Below are positions 42,477-50,774 of a stretch of DNA of 64,000 nucleotides, piece by piece. The stretch comes from Bacillota bacterium. Its GTDB lineage: Bacteria; Bacillota; Clostridia; Acetivibrionales; DTU013. The DNA is taken from NCBI GenBank assembly GCA_023418915.1, contig JAEZYU010000038.1, positions 248,001-312,000 of the forward strand. The letters are read 5' to 3'. The position numbers were made by a program, and so were the translations under genes. Below the pieces are notes generated by a model that searched no databases, was not told where the DNA came from, and worked only from the letters and a program-made list of their open reading frames with translations. Positions within the stretch are counted from its first letter, which is position 1; each line of letters opens with the position of its first letter.

Positions 42477-42869
42477 TTATCCATCTGCTTTACCGTCCTT
42501 TTTCTTCCCCTTTCTGAACATTTCATACACACTCATCGCCACAAGAAACCATCCAAAAAGCTTTCTCAGCGAGTCAGCCTCCAGCCTTGTGGCTATGAAG
42601 GAGCCTGTCAGTGCACCGCAAAGGCCCAGAATAATTATCGGTACAGCCATCTTAAAATCTATACTCTTATTTTTTATGTGGATTATCAAGGCAACTATCG
42701 CTGTCGGTATAAAAAACAACAGGTTTACGCTTTGGGCAAGATGCTGCCCCGGGTTTGCCGCCAAAACCAACACAGGTATGAGGATCGCACCGCCTCCCAT
42801 CCCCATGCCGCTTATGATCCCTGCTGCAAGTCCAGTCAATAATAGAATGATCCAATTCCAGCCGGTCAA
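42477..42869 (-). CDS. Half-size TSUP (TauE/SafE-like) membrane protein, second of a pair
   Basis: A 130-residue protein with four hydrophobic segments and the family signature AAGIISGMGMGGGAILIPVLVL. TSUP proteins normally have two such halves in about 250 residues; this is one half. Its neighbour upstream is another half of the same fold, so the two probably assemble. Role in sulfite/sulfonate or other anion export is a family guess. Start TTG at 42869 behind GAGAGG, 25 bases after the neighbour's stop. Confidence 0.88.
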   Translation of the reverse strand: MTGWNWIILLLTGLAAGIISGMGMGGGAILIPVLVLAANPGQHLAQSVNLLFFIPTAIVALIIHIKNKSIDFKMAVPIIILGLCGALTGSFIATRLEADSLRKLFGWFLVAMSVYEMFRKGKKKDGKADG

Positions 42870-42894
42870 ATTATCTGCCTCTCAAAGTTATTCT

Positions 42895-43302
42895 TCAAAT
42901 GATCATTTTGATGCCCGCAGCTGCCATGAAAACTGCAAAAATCCTTCTGAGCAGCTTGTCCGGGCATTTGTTCAACAGTTTAGCGCCAATATATCCGCCG
43001 GCGATCCCTCCAGCGGTGACCTTTAGGGTAAGTCCCCAATCCGCATATCCTTTCAGGATATAATACACCGAGCTTACGATTGTCAGCGGCAGTATCACGG
43101 ATATGGCAGTTGCATGAGCCTTGTGCTCATCCGCTTTAAGAAAATGAACCATCGCAGGAACGGCGATAGTACCGCCCCCAGAGCCAAACAAGCCGTTAGC
43201 CAGACCTGTCACCAGTCCAATTACCGCACATAGCAGATAGTTCGGATGCTCGTTATTCGCCCGTTTCTGATCATGATCCTCTGCAGCATGTTTCTTTTTC
43301 AT
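42895..43302 (-). CDS. Half-size TSUP (TauE/SafE-like) membrane protein, first of a pair
   Basis: A 135-residue protein: a charged 20-residue head (HAAEDHDQKRANNEH), then four membrane segments with VTGLANGLFGSGGGTIAVPA, the TSUP signature, near residue 35. It is the N-terminal-like half; the C-terminal-like half is the next gene. Start ATG at 43302 behind GGCGGAGAG. Co-transcribed pair. Confidence 0.88.
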   Translation of the reverse strand: MKKKHAAEDHDQKRANNEHPNYLLCAVIGLVTGLANGLFGSGGGTIAVPAMVHFLKADEHKAHATAISVILPLTIVSSVYYILKGYADWGLTLKVTAGGIAGGYIGAKLLNKCPDKLLRRIFAVFMAAAGIKMII

Positions 43303-43491
43303 ACTCTCCGCCTATACTGGATTATTGTCGTTACACCCGCTGTTTAACCATATTGTTCGATTTTACCCCCCAATTATGCATTATCGGTATTCATAATGTT
43401 TATTAATATTTTTTCTCAATAAAACAAATACATTACATCTAAAGTATAATGTGATAAAATCTATCGTAGATAAAGATAAGGGGGTGCATTG

Positions 43492-45441
43492 ATGAAAAGG
43501 TGTCCGGCAATACTACTGCTTGCGGCGATCCTTCTGTCAGTATTTTTCTTTGGCCAGGCTGCCTCTGCCGATGACAGATACTATAATATACGAAGCTTCA
43601 ATGTTGATGTCACAGTCAACACCGATGGTTCTGCCGATATTGAGGAGAGGGCAACGTATGATTTCTTCGGCAGTTTCAATGGAGTACTTCGCAATATCGA
43701 CTATATGGAGACTGACAGCATTGACAACCTGCAGGTTTTGGTTGAAAGAGCAGATGGCATTTTAACTGAGTTTTCAGTCAACTCATCTGTTGATCTCGAT
43801 GCCTCAGGTCCGTCTGGTACATACAATGTATATCATGATGATGAAATAGCTCATTTGAAGGTCTATGAAAAAAGCAGTAACGAAACCAAAGTGTTCATTT
43901 ACAAATATACACTGCGTAATGTAGTGACAAAATACAACGACATTGCTGAATTCAACAGAAAGATAATAGATTCCAACTGGGATGATGATCTCAATAATAT
44001 AACGGTACATATAAGGCTGCCCGAAGGTGCCGCAAAGAGTGAGATAAAGATATTTGGGCACGGGCCGCTCACCGGTGAATCGAGGATCATAGATGGGCAA
44101 AATGTGGAATTCATTCTGGGGAAGCTTTCACCGGGTTATTATCTAGAAACGCTGGTGTTATTCCCCCCCGGCATTGTTCCCGATTCCACCCGTGTAAAAG
44201 CCGAGGACGCTCTCACAAGGATCCTTGACAATGAGAAAAAGATGGCGGATCAGGCTAATGCGCAGCGCGAAGAGGCCCGCCGGCAGGTCGAGGAATACAA
44301 CAGACAGCGTGAGGCCAGAGAAAAAACAATGAATGTTGTCAGAACCATCGGTAATATAGTAGGTATCCTGTTTATCATAGCATGGTTCGCAATCATCATA
44401 TTTATTTATCGCAAATACGACAAGGAATTCAAGAGCAGCTTCAGCGCAAAATATTATCGTGAACTGCCGGGTGAATACACCCCTGCCGAGATGTCTGTGC
44501 TCATGAACATGGGCAATGTACTCTCGCGCGATATAACTGCAACCTTAATGGATCTGGTAAGGAAAGGCCGTCTGGTGCTGAAGAAGGAAACATACATAAA
44601 AAACGGCTTCTTTAAGGACAAGGAGGTCGAGGACTATGGTCTGACACTGAACCAAGAGGCTGCCGGCACCAGTCTGAAAAAACACGAAGCCTTCCTGATC
44701 GACTGGTTCATCGGCATCATCGGCGATGGGTATCATGTTTTTCTTGATGAGATATCAGAATATGCAAAAACCAACTCCGGAGCCATGCAGTTTTCGAAGG
44801 ATTATCAGAGATGGTGTAAAATGGCGAAGGAAGAGGCTGAGAAAAACAAATTCTTTGACAAGTCCAGTAATAAGGGGCAGATCGCCGCTGTTCTTATCGG
44901 TCTGGCCTATCTCGGACTCGGTATTTTATTCGTTTCAGTACTGCAGGCATTATCAGGTGTATTGCTGGTAATACTGGGTGTCATTATGTTCATATTCGGC
45001 ATAAGGCTGAGCAGACGTACCGCATACGGAAACGACCAGTATGTGATGTGGAAGGCCTTTAAAAATTTCCTTAAGGAATTCAGCCGGATGGATAAGGCGG
45101 AAATGCCCTCTATCGTCATATGGGAGCATTACCTTGTATACGCAATATCGCTTGGAGTAGCGAAGGAAGTAATAAGACAGCTTCCGCTTGTATTCACTGA
45201 CACTGATCTGCAAAACGCTCATCTGACATATATGTACGGCTATAATATGCGCAGCCTGCACAGCTTCACGGATACCTTCGACAGAACTGTCAGTACTGTT
45301 GACCACGCCATAAGCAATGCTATCTCCATAGCGAATTCAAAGAATTCCTCCTCGTCGGGCGGCGGGGGAGGCTTCAGCGGAGGCGGATTCGGCGGCGGTT
45401 CCGGCGGAGGAGGCGGACGCGGCGGCGGCGGAGCATTCTGA
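43492..45441 (+). CDS. DUF2207 membrane protein
   Basis: A 649-residue protein: signal peptide MKRCPAILLLAAILLSVFFF, then an extracellular beta domain (FNVDVTVNTDGSADIEER, the DUF2207 opening), a membrane helix near residue 290 (VGILFIIAWFAIIIFIY), a cytoplasmic part, two more helices around residue 470, and a long Gly/Ser-rich tail GGGGFSGGGFGGG ending in AF. It is paired with a LemA gene 124 bases downstream, as in many Firmicutes. Function unknown; a role at the cell envelope is inferred. Start at ATG 43492 behind GGGGGTG. Confidence 0.9.
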   Translation: MKRCPAILLLAAILLSVFFFGQAASADDRYYNIRSFNVDVTVNTDGSADIEERATYDFFGSFNGVLRNIDYMETDSIDNLQVLVERADGILTEFSVNSSVDLDASGPSGTYNVYHDDEIAHLKVYEKSSNETKVFIYKYTLRNVVTKYNDIAEFNRKIIDSNWDDDLNNITVHIRLPEGAAKSEIKIFGHGPLTGESRIIDGQNVEFILGKLSPGYYLETLVLFPPGIVPDSTRVKAEDALTRILDNEKKMADQANAQREEARRQVEEYNRQREAREKTMNVVRTIGNIVGILFIIAWFAIIIFIYRKYDKEFKSSFSAKYYRELPGEYTPAEMSVLMNMGNVLSRDITATLMDLVRKGRLVLKKETYIKNGFFKDKEVEDYGLTLNQEAAGTSLKKHEAFLIDWFIGIIGDGYHVFLDEISEYAKTNSGAMQFSKDYQRWCKMAKEEAEKNKFFDKSSNKGQIAAVLIGLAYLGLGILFVSVLQALSGVLLVILGVIMFIFGIRLSRRTAYGNDQYVMWKAFKNFLKEFSRMDKAEMPSIVIWEHYLVYAISLGVAKEVIRQLPLVFTDTDLQNAHLTYMYGYNMRSLHSFTDTFDRTVSTVDHAISNAISIANSKNSSSSGGGGGFSGGGFGGGSGGGGGRGGGGAF

Positions 45442-45565
45442 TCCGTCACGCATGCCTCGGGGATATGCTCTGGTAATAGTATTCGACTGGTGCAGTATCT
45501 CCGAACTATATTTAAGATTGGTCTGTTTTTAAAGTAAATTACCATATTTTAAGGAGGAGATTTAC

Positions 45566-46120
45566 ATGTTACCACTCATAATCATTTTAGTACTGATAGC
45601 GCTGGCAGCAGGCATCTTCGCAATAGCTACATACAACGGTCTTGTAAACAAGCGCAACAAAGTGTCAAATTCATGGAGTCAGATCGATGTTCAGCTGAAA
45701 AGAAGGTTTGACCTAATCCCGAATCTGGTTGAAACAGTAAAAGGGTACGCCGCTCATGAAAAGACGACCTACGAGGCTGTCATGAAGGCCCGCAACAGTT
45801 ATATGAGCGCATCCTCGCATCAGGATGTAATGAAGGCCACCGGTGAACTGTCAAAGGGATTGAACAGGCTGATGATGCTGTCCGAATCCTATCCCGAGCT
45901 CAAAGCCAACACCAATTTTCAGGAGCTGCAGAAGGAGCTTACTAAGACAGAGGACAAAATAACATTTGCCCGTCAGTTTTACAACGATGTTGTTATGGAT
46001 TATAACAATTCGATCCAGATGTTCCCTTCAAACATTTTTGCAAACGCCTTCAACTTTGTTGAAGAGCCCTTCTTCACTATAGATGAAAACGAATCCGAAG
46101 CACCGCAGGTGAAATTTTAG
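45566..46120 (+). CDS. LemA family protein
   Basis: A 184-residue protein: N-terminal membrane anchor LPLIIILVLIALAAGIFAIA, then YNGLVNKRNKVSNSWSQIDV and QLKRRFDLIPNLVETVKGYA, the classic LemA opening, and a helical bundle with FARQFYNDVVMDYN near the end. LemA proteins are envelope proteins of unclear activity, commonly beside DUF2207/TPM genes as here. Start ATG at 45566 behind AAGGAGGAG. Followed by a strong terminator. Confidence 0.93.
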   Translation: MLPLIIILVLIALAAGIFAIATYNGLVNKRNKVSNSWSQIDVQLKRRFDLIPNLVETVKGYAAHEKTTYEAVMKARNSYMSASSHQDVMKATGELSKGLNRLMMLSESYPELKANTNFQELQKELTKTEDKITFARQFYNDVVMDYNNSIQMFPSNIFANAFNFVEEPFFTIDENESEAPQVKF

Positions 46121-46189
46121 CTGTAACTCAAAGAATTCTTCGACGGTTTTACTGCGGGAATGCGGCACATATGCCAGAAATCATAAAAG

Positions 46190-46225
46190 AGCTGTTTGGG
46201 ATAATCCAAACAGTTTTTCTTTTTC
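46190..46225 (+). terminator. Terminator after lemA
   Basis: CTGTTTGG and CCAAACAG around GATAAT, then TTTTTCTTTTTC. Confidence 0.85.
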
Positions 46226-46260
46226 TTGTTGACAATTTATGTTTATTGGATTATGATTTA

Positions 46261-46282
46261 TATATGAATAGTTGTTCACATG
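46261..46282 (+). promoter_or_regulatory. Candidate ArsR/SmtB-family operator of the metal ATPase gene
   Basis: TATATGAA-TAGTTG-TTCACATG is an imperfect inverted repeat with the spacing of ArsR/SmtB/CadC sites (ATA..TGAA-N6-TTCA). It overlaps the presumed start of transcription, 40 bases before the ATPase start, and a TTGACA lies about 30 bases upstream. Confidence 0.5.
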
Positions 46283-46321
46283 TGCATTTATGGACGTGCT
46301 GGCAGCAAGGGGGACTTATTA

Positions 46322-48436
46322 ATGATAGAGAAAACATACAGGCTGAACGGCTTGACATGCGCCGACTGCGCTTTGAAGATAGAGGACAGCATAAGAAAGC
46401 TGAAAGAAATCAACACAGCAAATCTGGTATTTGCTGCTCAGAAACTTCATGTTGTGATAGACAGGAATACTTCCGGCGATGAGATGGAGATATTATTAAG
46501 AAATACAGTCAATGCCATAGAACCAGGTGTTGAAGTGATCGATAATGATATGCAGAACAATGATGAAACATCATTAAGGCACTCATTGCAGTTCAAAAAG
46601 GATATTCTGATACTGGCGGCAGGTATTGTACTGTTCGCTGCTGCCTTTGCCACAGGACACGATTTAGCAGTCTCATTCATATTATTGTTCATGTCCTGGC
46701 TGACAGCCGGACACAAAGTAATCTACAGAGCGCTGTCCAACATTACTAAGGGACGTATATTCGACGAAAATCTGCTTATGACTATAGCAACTGTCGGCGC
46801 TTTTGTGACAGGACAATATAGAGAGGCTGCGGCTGTTATGCTGTTCTACAAACTGGGCATGATTTTTGAGGACCTGGCAGTTAATCACTCCAGAAAATCC
46901 ATAACAGGATTGCTGCAGCTGAAGCCGGAGTACGCCAATCTGAAAACTGGCAATGGTATCATTCAAATCAAACCCGAATCCGTTAATGAAGGAGACATAT
47001 TGCTGATAAAGCCCGGTGAAAGGATACCTGTCGATGCTTTAGTTACAGAGGGAACATCCGTAATAGATACCTCCTCCCTGACGGGTGAATCTGTGCCAAA
47101 GCCGGTAGAGGCCGGTGATCAGCTGCTGGGTGGATGCATCAACAAGAGCGGCCTGCTGACGGTCAAGGCTGTCAATAGCCTGAAACAGTCCGCTGTGTCA
47201 CGCATAATGGAACTCGTTGAAGATGCAGCCTCCAGAAAGGCACCGCTGGAAAGCTTTATCAGTAAATTTGCCGCTTTCTACACTCCCGCCGTTACTGCTG
47301 CGGCATTGCTGATTGCGGTACTTCCTCCGTTTATTACCGGCAGTATGGACTTTATGACATGGCTTTACAGAGCAATGACCTTCCTTGTCATTTCTTGTCC
47401 CTGTGCACTGGTAGTATCTATACCTCTTACCTTCTTCGCCGGAATTGGAAAGGCATCATCAATTGGCGTACTCATAAAGGGCGGCAGCTATTTGGATGCA
47501 TTGAATAAAGTTGATACTGTAGTCTTTGACAAAACCGGCACACTGACAAAGGGTGTGTTTAGTGTAACTGAACTAAAGTCTAATGGCTGTACTGAAAGTG
47601 AACTTCTGAGGCTGGCAGCCTATGCCGAGTATAATTCGACCCACCCTATAGCTCGATCTATTGTCGCAGCTATCAGTGAAGATATAGATGAGACGGCAAT
47701 AGAAAGCAGTTATGAAACTGCCGGTAAAGGCATAAAAACTACAGCACTCGGACACGAAATAATAGCTGGCAGCCTGGAGTATATCAGAAGCTGCTGTGGT
47801 GCAGATACAATAATAGATGCTGATGTTGAAAGTGAAGGGACAATAGTTTACATTGTATCAGACGGCAGCTATATGGGAGCAATCAAGGTCTCAGATACTC
47901 TGAAGGATGATGCTGTAAAAGCTGTAGGTGAACTCAGAAAAAATGGTATCAAACGGATAGTGATGCTTACCGGTGACTCCCGCAAGCCTTCTGAAGCAGT
48001 TGCGGGAAAGCTTGCCCTCGATGAAGTAAGATATGGTCTGCTGCCCCACGAAAAAGCACACTGGCTTAAAAAAATCAAGGCAGCATCAAAAGGAAACACA
48101 ATTTTTGTGGGTGACGGGATCAACGATGCTCCGGTGCTGGCCAATGCAGATATAGGTGTATCCATGGGAGGCATCGGTTCAGATGCTGCAATAGAGGCAT
48201 CTGATATCGTGCTCATGAAAGATGAGCCATCCAGCCTTTCAGATGCATTTAGAATAGCTTCAGTAACCCGAAAGATAGCAATGCAAAACATCATATTCGC
48301 AATATCGGTTAAAGTATTGTTTTTGTTGTTAGGTGCACTTGGTTTGTCCACGATGTGGGAAGCAGTATTTTCAGACGTAGGCGTCACTGTGCTGGCAGTA
48401 CTGAACACATTGCGTATCAGGCATTTTAAGATATAG
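46322..48436 (+). CDS. Heavy-metal P1B-type ATPase (Zn/Cd/Pb group)
   Basis: A 704-residue exporting ATPase. An N-terminal metal-binding HMA domain with GLTCADCALKI (C-x2-C), a CPC motif ISCPCALVV in the transport helix, the phosphorylated Asp in DKTGTLTKG, the HP motif STHPIA, and GDGINDAPVLA. Eight membrane helices are expected. The CPC motif and overall pattern are those of CadA/ZntA exporters. Start ATG at 46322 behind AAGGGGG; an upstream in-frame ATG lacks a site. No ArsR-type gene is adjacent, though an operator-like palindrome precedes the gene. Confidence 0.92.
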   Translation: MIEKTYRLNGLTCADCALKIEDSIRKLKEINTANLVFAAQKLHVVIDRNTSGDEMEILLRNTVNAIEPGVEVIDNDMQNNDETSLRHSLQFKKDILILAAGIVLFAAAFATGHDLAVSFILLFMSWLTAGHKVIYRALSNITKGRIFDENLLMTIATVGAFVTGQYREAAAVMLFYKLGMIFEDLAVNHSRKSITGLLQLKPEYANLKTGNGIIQIKPESVNEGDILLIKPGERIPVDALVTEGTSVIDTSSLTGESVPKPVEAGDQLLGGCINKSGLLTVKAVNSLKQSAVSRIMELVEDAASRKAPLESFISKFAAFYTPAVTAAALLIAVLPPFITGSMDFMTWLYRAMTFLVISCPCALVVSIPLTFFAGIGKASSIGVLIKGGSYLDALNKVDTVVFDKTGTLTKGVFSVTELKSNGCTESELLRLAAYAEYNSTHPIARSIVAAISEDIDETAIESSYETAGKGIKTTALGHEIIAGSLEYIRSCCGADTIIDADVESEGTIVYIVSDGSYMGAIKVSDTLKDDAVKAVGELRKNGIKRIVMLTGDSRKPSEAVAGKLALDEVRYGLLPHEKAHWLKKIKAASKGNTIFVGDGINDAPVLANADIGVSMGGIGSDAAIEASDIVLMKDEPSSLSDAFRIASVTRKIAMQNIIFAISVKVLFLLLGALGLSTMWEAVFSDVGVTVLAVLNTLRIRHFKI

Positions 48437-48483
48437 CTTATGGCAATTGCCAATATATTGAATGGACTATCACCCATTAGAAC

Positions 48484-48540
48484 GTGCGCCCGCCGGGCGC
48501 ACCTACAAAAGCATCAGGCGAAGCACAGCCTCGCCTGATG
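48484..48540. other. Two perfect hairpins between convergent genes
   Basis: GTGCGCCC/GGGCGCAC (48484-48502) and CATCAGGCGA/TCGCCTGATG (48512-48540) lie between the ATPase and the Pro/Gly-rich protein. Neither has a T-run. Confidence 0.6.
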
Positions 48541-48565
48541 TAACTGATGGAAGGGGGCATATGGC

Positions 48566-49087
48566 CTAGTAGCAAACAAATGATGATATTCTGTTGAGAT
48601 CCACACCGAAGTATACCCATCTGAAGCCGGTCCATCTCCACCCTGCTATCGAACGCCTCCCGACAAATACCAGCCATGCCCAGAACTGCTGTCTGTTATC
48701 AAGCCATATATAAACATATCTGAACATGCATCGTCTGATCGAGCCTGGATCAACCGCAAATACACCTACAGTCTGCTGCGGTACAAAAGACGGCGGGCGG
48801 CCTGGCGGAGGTCCGGTTCCTGGTCCGCCGCCAGGTCCTTGACCCGGAGGAGTAACCGGTCCTTGACCCGGAGGAGTAGCCGGCCCCTGTCCCGGAGGGA
48901 AAAAGCCTGGCCCCTGTCCCGGAGGGAAAAAGCCTGGCCCTTGTCCCGGAGGGAAAAAGCCTGGCCCCTGTCCCGGAGGGAAGAAACCCGGACCCTGTCC
49001 CGGAGGGAAGAACTGTCCCCCCTGAGATGGCCCAAACACACCGCCGGGGAATAACTGAGGCTGTCTGACAATATAGTAATTCTGCAT
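48566..49087 (-). CDS. Pro/Gly-rich repeat protein with a conserved aromatic C-terminal domain
   Basis: A 173-residue protein: MQNYYIVRQPQLFPGGVFGP, a run of five nonapeptides of the form GFFPPGQGP, two TPPGQGP units, a PGTGPPPGRPP linker, then a conserved tail from VFAVDPGSIRRCMF to RISSFVCY that is rich in Trp/Tyr/Arg. I have seen similar tails after proline-rich segments in clostridial proteins without known function. No signal peptide. Start ATG at 49087 behind GGGAGTGAG; it faces the ATPase gene. A spore-coat or surface role is a guess only. Confidence 0.65.
   Translation of the reverse strand: MQNYYIVRQPQLFPGGVFGPSQGGQFFPPGQGPGFFPPGQGPGFFPPGQGPGFFPPGQGPGFFPPGQGPATPPGQGPVTPPGQGPGGGPGTGPPPGRPPSFVPQQTVGVFAVDPGSIRRCMFRYVYIWLDNRQQFWAWLVFVGRRSIAGWRWTGFRWVYFGVDLNRISSFVCY
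48840..49020 (-). repeat. 27-bp coding tandem repeat in the Pro/Gly-rich protein
   Basis: Units like CCCGGAGGGAAAAAGCCTGG at a 27-base period, about four near-identical and two degenerate, encode GFFPPGQGP. Near identity suggests recent slippage or recombination. Confidence 0.85.
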
Positions 49088-49303
49088 TGCGCTCACTCCC
49101 TTGCATATCTGATATAGCCTATGCAAAATCTGATACAAAGGTTACATAAAAACTCAACACAGAATTATCCCAGTTAAACCTGCCACGCTCAGCTATTCAA
49201 TAATTTTCGGTTGAAAGGCATGGTTATCATAAAGTATTTATTGAAGAGTAAAGTAAATAATGATATTGTATATAAAGAATCGACCGAAACTAACGGAGGC
49301 GTC

Positions 49304-50692
49304 ATGAACGGCAAATATGGAACTGATCTGACAAAGGGAAGTATACCGAAGCACCTCATAAAATTTTCGATCCCCATGTTCATAGGCAACTTGCTGCAGA
49401 CAGCGCTTGGAATGACAGATGCAATTTGGGTCGGCAACATAGTCGGTCCGAATGCAGTAGGAGCCACCCAGGTCAGCTTTCCGATCCAATTTCTATTGAT
49501 TGCGCTTTCAAACGGAGCCACTTTAGCTACAACTATTCTTGTTTCCCAGTATTTCGGAGCCGGAGATCATGAAAAAGTAAAAAAGACTATAAACAACTCG
49601 TTCAGCGTAGCGCTTATTTTTGGCGCCTTCCTTACTGTTGCAGGCTTGCTGCTGTGCGATCCCATACTGCAGTGGATGAATACTCCTGATGAAATATTTC
49701 CGATGGCTTCAAGCTACCTTAGAATAATCATATCAGGCTTTATAATAACATTTTTGGTCAATCTGATAATATCAATTCTGAGAGGAATAGGCGATACGAT
49801 CACACCATTGATCTTTATGGCAATAGGTATGATCATTAATATCGTGCTGGATCCGATACTTATTATAGGGATTGGACCTTTCCCAAAGCTTGGCTTTAAT
49901 GGATCTGCATATGCCACAGTCATATCACAGCTTATAGGCCTAACAATAGCTCTGATATACCTGAACAGGAAAAAGCACTTTGTCAGCATCGATTTTAAGA
50001 AGCTCAGATTGGAAGGTGCGCATATAATAAGGCTGCTTCGGATAGGTTTCCCATCCATGATACAGCAATCGCTTATTTCTATCAGCTCAGTGTTTATCAC
50101 AGGTATGGTCAATCAGTTCGGAGCAAACGCAACCACAGCTTTCGGCGCCTCCGGCAGGATAGAGAGCCTCGTTTTCATGCCTGCCATGTCACTGGGACTT
50201 GCATCATCGGCATTGACCGGACAAAACCTCGGCGCAGGCAATGTCAAGCGCGTCAACGAAATTTTTAAGTGGGGCGTCATAATGACCGCAGGGATTACAC
50301 TTACGATATCTGCCGTTATATTGACATTTCCAAGGCTGCTGTTATCTATGTTTGTACAGGAGCCTGCAATACTTGATATAGGGACAGGCTATCTCAGAAC
50401 TCTGGGGTTTGCCTACATACTGTTTGCAGTCATGTTTATCTCCAACGGTGTAATAAACGGATCCGGCAGTACTATCATTACAATGGCAATCACAATAATG
50501 TCAGTATGGCTGATCAGAGTCCCAATGGCTGCACTGCTGTCTAAGACCGCCTTGGGCATAAGAGGTATATGGCTGGCAATAGTAATTGGATTTGTTGTGG
50601 GTCTGTCACTAAGCCTCACCTATTATTTTGTCGGCAGATGGAAAAAAGCTGCATTCAAGCCCAAAGCAGTACCAGAGGAAGATATGAGATAG
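49304..50692 (+). CDS. MATE family efflux transporter
   Basis: A 462-residue protein of about 12 membrane helices, with the two-fold MATE repeat: KHLIKFSIPMFIGNLLQ at the start of the first half and HIIRLLRIGFPSMIQQSLI of the second, and GAGDHEKVKKTINNS and GAGNVKRVNEIFKWG as the family's loop repeats. Exports drugs or metabolites against sodium or protons. Start ATG at 49304 behind GGAGGCGTC; the frame is open 31 codons further upstream without homology. Stands alone. Confidence 0.92.
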   Translation: MNGKYGTDLTKGSIPKHLIKFSIPMFIGNLLQTALGMTDAIWVGNIVGPNAVGATQVSFPIQFLLIALSNGATLATTILVSQYFGAGDHEKVKKTINNSFSVALIFGAFLTVAGLLLCDPILQWMNTPDEIFPMASSYLRIIISGFIITFLVNLIISILRGIGDTITPLIFMAIGMIINIVLDPILIIGIGPFPKLGFNGSAYATVISQLIGLTIALIYLNRKKHFVSIDFKKLRLEGAHIIRLLRIGFPSMIQQSLISISSVFITGMVNQFGANATTAFGASGRIESLVFMPAMSLGLASSALTGQNLGAGNVKRVNEIFKWGVIMTAGITLTISAVILTFPRLLLSMFVQEPAILDIGTGYLRTLGFAYILFAVMFISNGVINGSGSTIITMAITIMSVWLIRVPMAALLSKTALGIRGIWLAIVIGFVVGLSLSLTYYFVGRWKKAAFKPKAVPEEDMR

Positions 50693-50774
50693 CTCAGTTT
50701 TACAATCTTCCTGATTCCATTAACAAATAACTCCACTGAACATTAAATCCAGTTGGTTAATCTGCCTGATTTTA

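Noticed and set aside
43804..44114. Minus-strand frames within the DUF2207 gene
   Set aside because: Antisense shadows; the plus strand has a clear signal peptide, domain and membrane segments.
48766..49106. Arg/Ser-rich open frames on both strands over the 48.8-49.1 kb repeat
   Set aside because: They are alternate-frame shadows of the GFFPPGQGP-encoding repeat; only the frame with the conserved C-terminal tail and a binding site is kept.
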